NCBI GenBank assembly: GCA_009838735.1
Contig: VXQZ01000007.1
Span: 1 to 64,000 of the forward strand
Origin: Chloroflexota bacterium
GTDB taxonomy: Bacteria > Chloroflexota > Dehalococcoidia > Bin125
Reading direction: 5' to 3'
Length of the DNA stretch: 64,000 bases
Numbering within the stretch: the first letter of the stretch is position 1; every line of letters starts with the position of its first letter. This document shows, piece by piece, positions 25,309 to 34,448 of the stretch. Below the pieces are notes generated by a model. The model did no database searches and had not been told where the DNA came from. It was given only the letters and a program-made list of their open reading frames with translations. The position numbers and the translations under genes are program-made.

Positions 25309-25818
25309 ATGCCCGATCAGCCTTCGAGTCAGTCGTCCAGCCACTCCGTGACGGTCGAGCGCCAGCGCCTGCGATTCGCCGCCGGACACTTCGCCACCTT
25401 CGCCGACGAGTTGGAGCCGATTCACGGCCACAACTACGACGTCTTCGTCGAAGTCGTCGGCCCGCTGACCGATGAATCGTGGGTGATCGATTTCTCACTG
25501 CTCAAGCGTCTGACCCGCGAAGTCTGTGAGACGCTCGACCACAAATTCCTGCTCCAGATGGACTCGCGGGCACTGACGATTACGGACGACGACACTCATT
25601 ACCTGATTCAGTACCAGGACGAACTGTCATACCGGTTGCCCAAACACGATGTCGCGGCCTTGCCGATCGACAACAGCACGGCGGAACGGCTGTCGCAGTA
25701 CATCGCCGGACAACTGATCGAGTCGCTTCAGCTCTCCGGGCCACAGGGTCTGGCACGATTGCGAGTCGGCGTGGAGGAAATGCCCGGCCAGGCCGCCTGG
25801 TTCGAGACGGACATCTGA
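25309..25818 (+). CDS. 6-pyruvoyl-tetrahydropterin synthase-like protein (QueD/PTPS family)
   Basis: Members convert 7,8-dihydroneopterin triphosphate in pterin or queuosine-precursor synthesis. The 169-residue protein keeps zinc-ligand histidines in AAGHFATF and IHGHNYDVFVEV, then DESWVIDFSLLKRL and LDHKFLL. The cysteine normally four residues before HGHNY is replaced (LEPIHGHNY), with glutamates nearby, reminiscent of PTPS-III-type variants. It may thus be a side-chain-releasing or other variant. The ATG at 25309 is chosen over in-frame upstream codons because TACGCT lies 6 nt before it and the upstream extension overlaps the MFS gene. A flavodoxin gene overlaps its stop by 1 bp. Confidence 0.8.
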   Translation: MPDQPSSQSSSHSVTVERQRLRFAAGHFATFADELEPIHGHNYDVFVEVVGPLTDESWVIDFSLLKRLTREVCETLDHKFLLQMDSRALTITDDDTHYLIQYQDELSYRLPKHDVAALPIDNSTAERLSQYIAGQLIESLQLSGPQGLARLRVGVEEMPGQAAWFETDI

Positions 25819-26345
25819 TGCCGGACGAAGCCGGGAACGTGGTAGTGCTGGTGCTCTACGACTCACAGGGACTCGTCGCAGAACTCGCGAAATCGGTCGT
25901 CGACGGCGCAGCCTCGGTCGGCGGCGTCGAAGTCTGGGATCGTCCCCTTGACATCGCCGACAAAGATGAGCTGGTCAGGTGCGACGCCCTGATCCTGGGC
26001 AGCCCCAACTGGACCGGGATCACCGGACGGCTCAAGCACTGGTGGGACTACACCGGCGACCTCTGGGAGACGGGAGAGCTGGCCGACAAACCAGCAGCCG
26101 CATTCAGCGCCGGCTGGAGTCCCTCGGGCGGTCTCGAGGCGACCTTGCTGCAATTGGTCCATCTCTTAATCGGCCACGGAATGCTGATCGTGGGACTGCC
26201 CTGGACCTCAACCATGAACCACTCAGGCAGCTACTACGGCGCGACGGCGGTGCGTAAGGTGACCGATCTGGATCGGGAGCAAGCGAGGAAGTTGGGAGCT
26301 CGCGTGTCGGAGTACGCGCTGCGATTGCATAAGGCTGCGATCTGA
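25818..26345 (+). CDS. Flavodoxin-fold NAD(P)H:quinone oxidoreductase-like protein
   Basis: The 175-residue protein has an FMN-binding flavodoxin layout. It starts VVVLVLYDSQGLVAELAKSV (phosphate loop) and has ALILGSPNWTGITGRLKHWWD (50-loop region) near residue 58 and AAFSAGWSPSGG near 95, resembling the WrbA-like group. It would transfer electrons from NAD(P)H to quinones or another acceptor. Its ATG overlaps the PTPS stop (TGATG), and its own stop overlaps the DnaJ-like ATG in the same way. The three genes are therefore translationally coupled. Confidence 0.83.
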   Translation: MPDEAGNVVVLVLYDSQGLVAELAKSVVDGAASVGGVEVWDRPLDIADKDELVRCDALILGSPNWTGITGRLKHWWDYTGDLWETGELADKPAAAFSAGWSPSGGLEATLLQLVHLLIGHGMLIVGLPWTSTMNHSGSYYGATAVRKVTDLDREQARKLGARVSEYALRLHKAAI

Positions 26346-26794
26346 TGCTCGACGCCTACGACCCCAACGAACTCCTTGGCATCGCCTCCGGCGCGTCGGA
26401 GGACGAGATCCGAAAGGCGTTCCGCCGCAAGGCCAAGGTGGTGCATCCTGATGTGTCCAACGCGCCGGATGCAGCGGAGCAATTCACCAGGTTGAAGGCC
26501 GCTCATGACCTGCTCATCGAGCGGCTCAGCAATCCACTCGCCCCGACGCCCGAAGACCTCTACCGTCCGGCCCGCGAGGTCAGCGAGGAGGAACAGGAGC
26601 TCATCCTCCAGTCCCACCGGCGGCGGCGTGAAGCGGAGCAACGACGGCGCAGCCGTCGGCGCGCGGCAGTCAAGGGCAACGCTCGCCGAGCGCAGCGCGA
26701 AAACGACCGAATCCGAGCCGAGATGGCCCGCCGTCGCGCTGCCTACGAGGCCCAACAACGCGAGCAGGACACGGGCGGTGAGTGGGACTCATGA
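26345..26794 (+). CDS. J-domain (DnaJ-like) protein
   Basis: This 149-residue protein has one N-terminal J-domain (residues about 6-60): LLGIASGASEDEIRKAFRRKAKVVHPD with the essential His-Pro-Asp, then LKAAHDLL. J-domains stimulate the ATPase of Hsp70. The rest is a very basic, probably coiled or disordered tail (HRRRREAEQRRRSRRRAA) without G/F or zinc domains, so it is a specialised co-chaperone rather than DnaJ. It overlaps its neighbours on both sides, in an operon with PTPS, flavodoxin and enoyl-CoA hydratase genes. Confidence 0.88.
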   Translation: MLDAYDPNELLGIASGASEDEIRKAFRRKAKVVHPDVSNAPDAAEQFTRLKAAHDLLIERLSNPLAPTPEDLYRPAREVSEEEQELILQSHRRRREAEQRRRSRRRAAVKGNARRAQRENDRIRAEMARRRAAYEAQQREQDTGGEWDS

Positions 26795-27669
26795 CCGACT
26801 ATCAGAACATCCTCGTCGACATCGACGGACCTGTGGCCACGATCACACTGAATCGTCCAGAGAAGCTCAATGCGCTGTCGGAGCGGCTGCGCGACGACCT
26901 GGCCGCGGCGTTGCGCGAGTTGAATCCCGGCGATTCGGTGCGGGTGATCCGGATCAAGGCAGCCGGCCGAGCGTTCTGCGCCGGCTACGACATCACGCCC
27001 GAGGACAACGATTTCCAGTTCGTTCCCAACAGGAGGACCGGCGATCAGGCGTGGGAACTGGGCGAGTCGATGGCGTCGCTCAATCGCGAGCACCTGCGCG
27101 ACTCGATGGATCGCTGGCTCTGGATCTGGTCGTATCGCAAACCGATCGTGGCCCAGGTCCACGGCTGGTGCCTGGCCGGAGGCAACGACCTGGTCGGCTC
27201 CTGCGACATCATCTTCGCCGCCGAGACGGCCCGCTTCGGCCACCCGGCTGGTCGAGCCTTGGGCCAGCCGCCCACCCTGGGCATGTGGCCCGCCAAGATT
27301 GGCATGCTCAAGACCAAAGAACTGCTGTTCAGCGGCGACACGATCGACGCTGTCGAGGCGGAGCGGATCGGGATGATCAACCGTGTCTATCCCGAGGAAC
27401 AGCTGGACGAGGAAACGATGGCCTGGTGCCAACGCATCGCCAACGTCCCCCTCGACGGTCTGACCGTTCACAAGCACTCGACCAACCGCTGGGCCGAACT
27501 GATGGGCCTGACGATGTCGGTCTACGAAGGCGCGGAGTTCAACGCGATCTTCGCCGAGACGGCGGCGATCGAGGAGTTCGGCAAGATCTCGATGACCAAA
27601 GGTCTCAAAGCCGCCCTGGAGTGGCGAGACGATCCATACGGCGACGGTCGAGGCGCGGTGCGGCGCTGA
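26791..27669 (+). CDS. Enoyl-CoA hydratase/isomerase family protein
   Basis: This 292-residue crotonase-family enzyme has ITLNRPEKLNALS, the oxyanion segments GRAFCAGYDI and HGWCLAGGNDLVG, and a long family-specific block ARFGHPAGRALGQPPTLGMWP. It is a close paralogue of the next gene. Both share the less common LAGG hole and GMWP block, suggesting a subgroup distinct from 21215-22021. The ATG at 26791 overlaps the DnaJ-like stop by 4 bp (ATGA). It probably hydrates or isomerises an acyl-CoA intermediate, and the pathway is unknown. Confidence 0.88.
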   Translation: MTDYQNILVDIDGPVATITLNRPEKLNALSERLRDDLAAALRELNPGDSVRVIRIKAAGRAFCAGYDITPEDNDFQFVPNRRTGDQAWELGESMASLNREHLRDSMDRWLWIWSYRKPIVAQVHGWCLAGGNDLVGSCDIIFAAETARFGHPAGRALGQPPTLGMWPAKIGMLKTKELLFSGDTIDAVEAERIGMINRVYPEEQLDEETMAWCQRIANVPLDGLTVHKHSTNRWAELMGLTMSVYEGAEFNAIFAETAAIEEFGKISMTKGLKAALEWRDDPYGDGRGAVRR

Positions 27670-28000
27670 GACCCGCACAGAATCACTCTCCCCTTGCACG
27701 CTCGGCTCCCATGGCGCACATTAGTGCTGATATGCTGAACGAATCTTGTCCGACCCAAAGCACGCTGCGAGCCTCAGACATGCCTCCGACCAACCCACTC
27801 CCGGCTAACCAACACCTTCCAAACTCAACCACTGTTCAACCACCCGAATCGGCGAAACCCAGCAATGCACGGTGCTTCGACCGTTTTGTTCTCCGCCGCC
27901 GCTCAGGAAAAAAATCTCTACCAACCACTCCGACAGGGCGTGTCGGTGTCGGAAGTGCCCGCCCCGGTACCATTCAATCGACTTTTGCAGAGGAGACTCG
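27670..28000. other. 331-bp gap between two paralogous enoyl-CoA hydratase genes
   Basis: No gene is recognisable. The sequence is poorer in GC than its surroundings and shows no strong codon bias. It ends with GAGGAGA, the ribosome site of the next gene. It contains ATATGCTGAAC near 27729, a possible but weak promoter element, and no clear terminator. It may be a spacer left by the duplication. Confidence 0.4.
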
Positions 28001-28885
28001 ATGACTGAATACGAAAACGTCCTGGTCGAAGTCGACGGCCCGGTGGCCACGATCACCCTGAACCGTCCGGAGAAGCTCAATGCGATCTCGGGCGGGTTGC
28101 GCGACGACCTGGAAGCGGCGCTGCGTGAGTTGAATCCCGGCGACGACGTCCGCGTCATCCGGCTCAAGGGCGCCGGCCGCGCGTTCTGCGCGGGATACGA
28201 CCTGACGCCGGGCGGCGGGGCGATGAGCTGGCGTCCGAACCAGCGCACCGGAGACCAGGCCTGGGAGCTGGGCGAGTCGCGGATCGCGCTCGACCGCGAG
28301 AACCTGCGCGTCTCTGTCGACCGTTGGCTCTGGATGTGGGGTTATCGCAAACCGATCGTCGCCCAGGTGCACGGCTGGTGCCTCGCCGGCGGCGGCGAGA
28401 TGATCGGCGCTTGCGACATCGTCTTCGCGTCAGAAACGGCGCGTTTCGGCCACCCGGCCGGCCGCGCGATCGGCATTCCGCCGACCCTCGGCATGTGGCC
28501 GGCCAAGATCGGCATGCTGAAGACGAAGGAGCTGCTGTTCAGCGGCGACACCGTCGACGGCATCGAAGCCGAACGAATCGGAATGATCAACCGCGCCTAC
28601 CCCGAGGAACGGCTCGACGAGGAGACGATGGCCTACTGCCAGCGGATCGCCAACGTCCCGCTGGACGGCCTGACCGTACACAAGCACTCGACCAACCGCT
28701 GGTTTGAACTGATGGGCCTGCGCGTCGCGGCCTCCGAAGGCGCAGACTTCGACGCCATCTGGCATGAAGCGCCGAGCATCGACGAGTTCGTCAACATCGG
28801 CCGCGAGAAGGGGCTCAAGGTCGCGCTCGAGTGGCGCGACGACCCGTTCGGCGACGGCCGCGGCGCGCTCAAGCGTCGGACGTAA
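28001..28885 (+). CDS. Enoyl-CoA hydratase/isomerase family protein
   Basis: The 294-residue crotonase-fold enzyme is a close paralogue of 26791-27669, with the same NRPEKLNAIS, GRAFCAGYDL, HGWCLAGGGEMIG and ARFGHPAGRAIGIPPTLGMWP landmarks. It carries Gly-Gly-Glu after the oxyanion hole where the paralogue has Gly-Asn-Asp, so the catalytic acid position may differ between the two. ATG 28001 follows GAGGAGACTCG. The alpha/beta hydrolase gene begins 6 bp after its stop, so a hydratase-hydrolase operon is likely. Confidence 0.9.
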   Translation: MTEYENVLVEVDGPVATITLNRPEKLNAISGGLRDDLEAALRELNPGDDVRVIRLKGAGRAFCAGYDLTPGGGAMSWRPNQRTGDQAWELGESRIALDRENLRVSVDRWLWMWGYRKPIVAQVHGWCLAGGGEMIGACDIVFASETARFGHPAGRAIGIPPTLGMWPAKIGMLKTKELLFSGDTVDGIEAERIGMINRAYPEERLDEETMAYCQRIANVPLDGLTVHKHSTNRWFELMGLRVAASEGADFDAIWHEAPSIDEFVNIGREKGLKVALEWRDDPFGDGRGALKRRT

Positions 28886-28891
28886 CCGTCC

Positions 28892-29773
28892 ATGCGACCA
28901 CTACCGACGGCGTCAACGGCGCAGATCCGCGGCTACCAGCTGCGGGTCTGGGAATGGCCGTCGAGCGGCGATCCGGTTCGGACGGCCGTCCTGATCCACG
29001 CGACGGGTTTCCACGCTCGCACCTGGGACGCCGTCGTGCGGCTGCTGCCCGACGACTGGCGTGTCTTTGCCCTCGACATGCGCGGTCACGGCGCCTCGCA
29101 AGCGCCGCCCGACAAGGCCGGGGCCGACTGGCGCGAGATGGCGGCTGACCTGAACGAGTGGCTGGCGCAGCGAGATCTCACTGATATGGTCGCCGCCGGA
29201 CACTCGATGGGCGGCTGCGTCTGTACGATCGCGGCTGCAACGGGCGACCGCATCGAATCGCTGGCGCTGATCGATCCGGTACTGGTCAATCCTCGCGGTC
29301 CGATGCCTCCAACCCCTCCCGATAGCCTCTCAGTCGCCGCCCGCAAGCGTCGACGAATCTGGTCGAGTCCTCAGGAGATGGCGGACTCGCTGACCGGCCG
29401 CGGCGCCTTCACGCATTGGCCGAGAGAAGCAGTCGAGAGCTATGTCCGCTACGGGCTGAATCCGACCAACACGCTCGGAGAATGGGAGCTGGCCTGCGAC
29501 CCCGAGGTCGAGGCCTGGTGCTTCGAGTACGCGCCAACCGTCGACCCATGGCCGGACATGGCCAGGGCGGGACAACCGACCTTGATCCTGCGAGCCGGTG
29601 AGAGCTTTGGACACGCGTCGCCGACGGGTCAGAATGCGGTCGAGGTCTTCCCCAACGCCTTCGAGTCGGTGGTCGAGGACTCGGACCACTTCATCCCCAT
29701 GCGCCGCCCGGACGCCGTAGCCGAGACGATGATCACCGTGGCGCGGGACTGCTCAGCAGATAATCCGGACTGA
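28892..29773 (+). CDS. Alpha/beta fold hydrolase
   Basis: This 293-residue hydrolase shows the oxyanion strand LIHATGFHARTWDAVV near residue 38, the strand-4 motif ALDMRGHGAS near 68, the nucleophile elbow GHSMGG near 107, and the late catalytic pair with EDSDHFIPM near 270. Esterase, thioesterase or C-C hydrolase activity is possible. It sits 6 bp after an enoyl-CoA hydratase gene, so its substrate may be the product of acyl-CoA degradation. Its last 41 bp overlap the convergent radical SAM gene. Confidence 0.88.
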   Translation: MRPLPTASTAQIRGYQLRVWEWPSSGDPVRTAVLIHATGFHARTWDAVVRLLPDDWRVFALDMRGHGASQAPPDKAGADWREMAADLNEWLAQRDLTDMVAAGHSMGGCVCTIAAATGDRIESLALIDPVLVNPRGPMPPTPPDSLSVAARKRRRIWSSPQEMADSLTGRGAFTHWPREAVESYVRYGLNPTNTLGEWELACDPEVEAWCFEYAPTVDPWPDMARAGQPTLILRAGESFGHASPTGQNAVEVFPNAFESVVEDSDHFIPMRRPDAVAETMITVARDCSADNPD

Positions 29774-30554
29774 ATCCGGCGACGCCTGCCCGGATATCGG
29801 GAGCCAACCGGTCAGTGATCACAGCGCTGGCGTGCTGGTAACGAGCTGAGTCCCAGGCAAGACCGTCTGCCAGGCATCTGGCTGACTCGCCGGTGCCGGC
29901 GCGGAAGTGTCCGGATGTGTCGGCGAACTGATCGATGGCGAATCGGCGCGCGCCGGTCTCGGCGACCTGCGATGCGAAGCCATCCGGATCCACAATGGGC
30001 AAGAGCGGCGTCAGCGTAATCGCGACAGGTACACCGGCTGCGGCAACAGTCGCGGCGGCGTCGAGTCGATCGCGGATCGGAGGATTGCGAGGCTCGAACG
30101 CTCGGCGGACGTCCTCGCAATCGGTCGTGATACTGAGATTGACGCAGACCTGATCGAATCGTCGAAGCAGGTCGATGTCGCGAGTCACGAGCGGGCTGCG
30201 GGTCTGAACGACCAGATGAGCGCCCTTCTCAGCCAGGATCGGCAGCAGCGAGCGCGTCAGCTCGAGGCGTCGCTCAATCGGCTGGTACGGGTCGGTGGCG
30301 CTGCTCATGTAGATGGTCTTGCCCTCAAGCGAGCGTCGAATCCGGGAAAGTTTGAGCGTGGCGTTCTGCTTGACTCGGACCCAGTCGCCCCACGACGCCT
30401 GTTTGTCGAACGGGGCAAAGAAGGCGGCATAGCAGTAGGAACAGCCGAAGCTGCAACCCACATACGGATTGAGCGAGTGGTCGTATTTGCTGAGGTAACC
30501 GGTCCCGGGTGTCAGGATCTGATGAGCGTCGTAGGCTTCGACGTTGAGGGACAC
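29733..30554 (-). CDS. SPL-family radical SAM protein
   Basis: This 273-residue protein has the 4Fe-4S motif CSFGCSYCYA (residues about 34-42) within NPYVGCSFGCSYCYAAFF, the pattern of the spore-photoproduct-lyase-like or Rv2578c-like group. Next come YMSSATDPYQPIERRLELTR and QTRSPLVTRDIDLL. DNA photoproduct lyase activity is not assured, because many non-sporulators carry such genes with unknown function. The start is GTG 30554, just downstream of a CoA-transferase gene on the same strand. The C-terminus overlaps the hydrolase gene by 41 bp, tail to tail. Confidence 0.87.
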   Translation of the reverse strand: MSLNVEAYDAHQILTPGTGYLSKYDHSLNPYVGCSFGCSYCYAAFFAPFDKQASWGDWVRVKQNATLKLSRIRRSLEGKTIYMSSATDPYQPIERRLELTRSLLPILAEKGAHLVVQTRSPLVTRDIDLLRRFDQVCVNLSITTDCEDVRRAFEPRNPPIRDRLDAAATVAAAGVPVAITLTPLLPIVDPDGFASQVAETGARRFAIDQFADTSGHFRAGTGESARCLADGLAWDSARYQHASAVITDRLAPDIRAGVAGFSPDYLLSSPAPR

Positions 30555-30560
30555 GGCTGC

Positions 30561-31757
30561 CTAGTCGAACGCACCCGAGACCAGGTGCTCGACATATTCG
30601 TCGTCCGACATGCCGACGATGTCTTTGTAGACGTACTCGTTGTCCTCGCCCAGCAGCGGAGCTGCCTTGGTCAGTTCGGCCGGCGTTTCGGAGAGGCGGA
30701 ATGAAGGGCCGTCGTACGCTCGGTGGCCCATGGTCGGGTGATCGAGCATCCAGAAGTGGCCTCGGTGCGCGAGTTGCGGGTCTCCGCGCAGATCCTCGGG
30801 CGTCTGCACGACGCCTGCCGGGACTCCGGCGCTCTGCAATTGCTGCATCAACTCCTCGCCTTGCTGAGTCCGTGTCCAGGAGGCGATCTCGGAATCGAGC
30901 GCGTCCGCCTCCAACGAGGTCCATGAGGGCTGACCCGCCACATCCGCCAGCGATGCCAGTTCGGCTTCGCTGGTGACGGTGATCGCGATCCAACGGTCGT
31001 CGTCCTCGCCTCGCGCCGCGCACTGGTAGGTGCCATAGGGGCGATAGTCGGGATGGCCCGCGCCGAGGGGCTGTTGCTCCCGGCCGTTGACGGTGTAATC
31101 GAGGACCATCGTTTCGGTGGCGTGGATCGCGGCCTCCATCTGGCCGAAGTCGATGTTTTGTCCTTCGCCGGTGCGGTGCCGATGGTCAAGAGCCGCCAGC
31201 AGCGCTGAGGCGGCGAAATGTGGCACGAGGAAGTCCGTGTAGGCGACACCGGTGCCGATTGGCTCCTCACCCGGGTAGGCGGTCAGGTGAGAGATTCCGG
31301 CCGCCGCCTGGAGCACATGCCCATAACCCTGCCACATCGACCAGGGACCGGTCAGGCCGTACATCGGCATCGAGATCATGATCAGGTCGGGCCGGACCTC
31401 ATAAAGATCCTCGTAGGTCATGCCCCATGCGCGCATCGCCTTGGGCGTGAAGGACTCGGTCACGATGTCGCAGTGTTCGACGATCCGCTTGGCGATCCTG
31501 ACGCCGTCGGGATGCTGCAGGTTGAGCGACACGCACTGCTTGGAAGAGTTGAAATCGGCGTAGTAGCCGCTGTTGTCGAGGCCCGGTTCATCATTGGCAA
31601 AGGGAGGAGCGCGCCGCAGCGGCTCGGGCCGGACGGAGGATTCGATCCTGATCACCTCCGCGCCATGGTCGGCGAGGTACTTGGAGACCAGCGGTCCGAC
31701 GCCCACCCAGGCGAAATCAGCGACGCGTATGCCCTCGAAGACCGTGCTGATCGCCAT
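30561..31757 (-). CDS. CaiB/BaiF (family III) CoA-transferase
   Basis: The enzyme moves CoA between organic acids. The 398-residue protein has the family start FEGIRVADFAWVGVGPLVSKYLADHGAEVIRIES and SNSSKQ-type DFNSSKQCVSLNLQHPDG. It has a LIMISMPMYGLTGPW segment, where the catalytic aspartate region follows, and the dimer-type C-terminal insertion ending near SETPAELTKAAPLLGEDNEYV. It has an AGGAG ribosome site and lies 9 bp from another CoA-transferase gene, so the pair may form a heteromer or act in sequence. The donor and acceptor acids are unknown. Confidence 0.92.
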   Translation of the reverse strand: MAISTVFEGIRVADFAWVGVGPLVSKYLADHGAEVIRIESSVRPEPLRRAPPFANDEPGLDNSGYYADFNSSKQCVSLNLQHPDGVRIAKRIVEHCDIVTESFTPKAMRAWGMTYEDLYEVRPDLIMISMPMYGLTGPWSMWQGYGHVLQAAAGISHLTAYPGEEPIGTGVAYTDFLVPHFAASALLAALDHRHRTGEGQNIDFGQMEAAIHATETMVLDYTVNGREQQPLGAGHPDYRPYGTYQCAARGEDDDRWIAITVTSEAELASLADVAGQPSWTSLEADALDSEIASWTRTQQGEELMQQLQSAGVPAGVVQTPEDLRGDPQLAHRGHFWMLDHPTMGHRAYDGPSFRLSETPAELTKAAPLLGEDNEYVYKDIVGMSDDEYVEHLVSGAFD

Positions 31758-31766
31758 GTGCCGCTC

Positions 31767-33029
31767 CTAGATTGCGCCCTCGTCGGATAGCTGCATAATC
31801 TCGTCGTCCGAGAAACCGAGCAGGTTGCCGTAGACGTAGAAGTTGTGCTCTCCGATCCGCGGCGCTCGATGACGGATTGAGATAGGAGTTTTGCTCAACC
31901 TGGCCCAGGGACCCGGATACGTGACATGGGCTTCCTCGTGCTCGACCTCTGTCCAGTAGTCGCGGGCAGCAAGGTGTTCGTTCTCGAGCAGATCGCTGGG
32001 CGTATGCACAATGCCCCAGCCATTGCGGATCTGTTGCGCCTCGGAAACCAGTTGCGCGCGGGTGAACCGCTTGCAGAACGCCACCAGCACATCATTGAGA
32101 TGGTCGCCGTCTTCCCCGGTGGGAGGAATCAGGATGCCCTGCGTCGCGTCGAGCTTGGCCAGCCATTCGTCCGAGGTCAGATCGCCGGCCAAGCCGTGAT
32201 GGTCGAGCCATTCGATCGTCTGCCGCGCCGTCAAACCAAAAAGTCCGCCATAGGAGAGCGCGGCAACATAGCCGTCGGCCGCCTCGTAGACGTATTGACC
32301 CGACTTGTATCCGCCAATCTCGCGCCCGTTACCCGGACGGCCGTTGTTGATCCCGCGAATATCCCAGGTCGGCGATGCGTTGTCATGAGTGAAGGTGACT
32401 GCTTCCTGCATCGACTGATCGACGTGCTGGCCGCGCCCGGTCTTCGTGCGCTGGTAATGCGCGATCAGCGTGCCAACCACCGCCTGCGCGGAGGCCTGGG
32501 TGAAGCCCTGCGAGGCGGTCGGCCGGATCGGCGGACGCCCGGGCGCGCCGCACAGGGATGACAGGCCGCCCATCGCCGTGCCGACCAGGTCGGTCGCCTT
32601 CCAGTTGGCATACGGTCCCTCGCGACCGAACGGCGTGATTGACGTGTGCACCAGCCGCGGATGCGATGAGCGCACCGTCTCAACGCCCAGACCCAGCGCC
32701 GCAGCGGCGTCCGGTGGACAGGTCTCAATCAGGAAATCGGCGCTGTCCAACAACCGGGTGAAGAGTTCCTGGCCGCCAGTGGTCGTGAGGTCGAGCGTGG
32801 CGCCCAGCTTGTTGGCGTTGAATGTCCACCAGTGCAGCGAGTACTCGGGATCGACCACGTCGCCGCGGAACGGACCGATGAATCGCGACTCGTCGCCGCC
32901 CGGCTGCTCCACCTTGATCACTTCCGCGCCCAGGTCGCCGAGCATCCGACCGGCGAGTTGGCCCAGCTCGTTGGTCAAGTCGATGACACGAAACGGAGCG
33001 AGGGGACCTGCAGCGGCTTGGGTGGTCAT
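31767..33029 (-). CDS. CaiB/BaiF (family III) CoA-transferase
   Basis: The 420-residue protein begins LAPFRVIDLTNELGQLAGRMLGDLGAEVIKVEQPGGDESR and continues NANKLGATLDLTTTGGQELF, then SITPFGREGPYANWKATDLV, all family landmarks. Its C-terminus resembles that of its neighbour only distantly, so the two are not recent duplicates. The ATG 33029 start is chosen because TATCAT lies 7 nt before it, a near-leaderless arrangement. It heads a probable operon with the second CoA-transferase and the radical SAM gene. Confidence 0.92.
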   Translation of the reverse strand: MTTQAAAGPLAPFRVIDLTNELGQLAGRMLGDLGAEVIKVEQPGGDESRFIGPFRGDVVDPEYSLHWWTFNANKLGATLDLTTTGGQELFTRLLDSADFLIETCPPDAAAALGLGVETVRSSHPRLVHTSITPFGREGPYANWKATDLVGTAMGGLSSLCGAPGRPPIRPTASQGFTQASAQAVVGTLIAHYQRTKTGRGQHVDQSMQEAVTFTHDNASPTWDIRGINNGRPGNGREIGGYKSGQYVYEAADGYVAALSYGGLFGLTARQTIEWLDHHGLAGDLTSDEWLAKLDATQGILIPPTGEDGDHLNDVLVAFCKRFTRAQLVSEAQQIRNGWGIVHTPSDLLENEHLAARDYWTEVEHEEAHVTYPGPWARLSKTPISIRHRAPRIGEHNFYVYGNLLGFSDDEIMQLSDEGAI

Positions 33030-33081
33030 GGCGTGAATGATACCGGGAGACCGCAAGGCCAAGAGGCCCAGCTAATGGACT

Positions 33082-33103
33082 CCCTCTCTCTCGGGGAGAG
33101 GGG
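33082..33103. repeat. CCCTCTCCC-type palindrome, degenerate copy
   Basis: CCCTCTC and GAGAGGGG arms flank TCTCGG, giving a terminator-like hairpin between hflX and the CoA-transferase gene. It is a diverged member of the CCCTCTCCC/GGGAGAGGG family found at five other sites here. Confidence 0.6.
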
Positions 33104-33118
33104 ATCGGAAGGGAAGGC

Positions 33119-34240
<1,122 letters not shown>

Positions 34241-34448
34241 GAGGATCGCCCGCTCAAAGGGTGGATGTGTCGGATGGTGCTTGCGGCGACCACTCTTCGG
34301 TCGCCGATTGCGTTGACGTGGAATCGTAGTCTCCGTCGCTACGTCGGACGGCTGACGCCATCGGACGAGGTGCAGTCTAGTCAGAGCAACAGACGGAGCT
34401 AGTTGAACATGTCAGCGCGGACCCCTTCTTGAGGTGATTGACTCCAGC

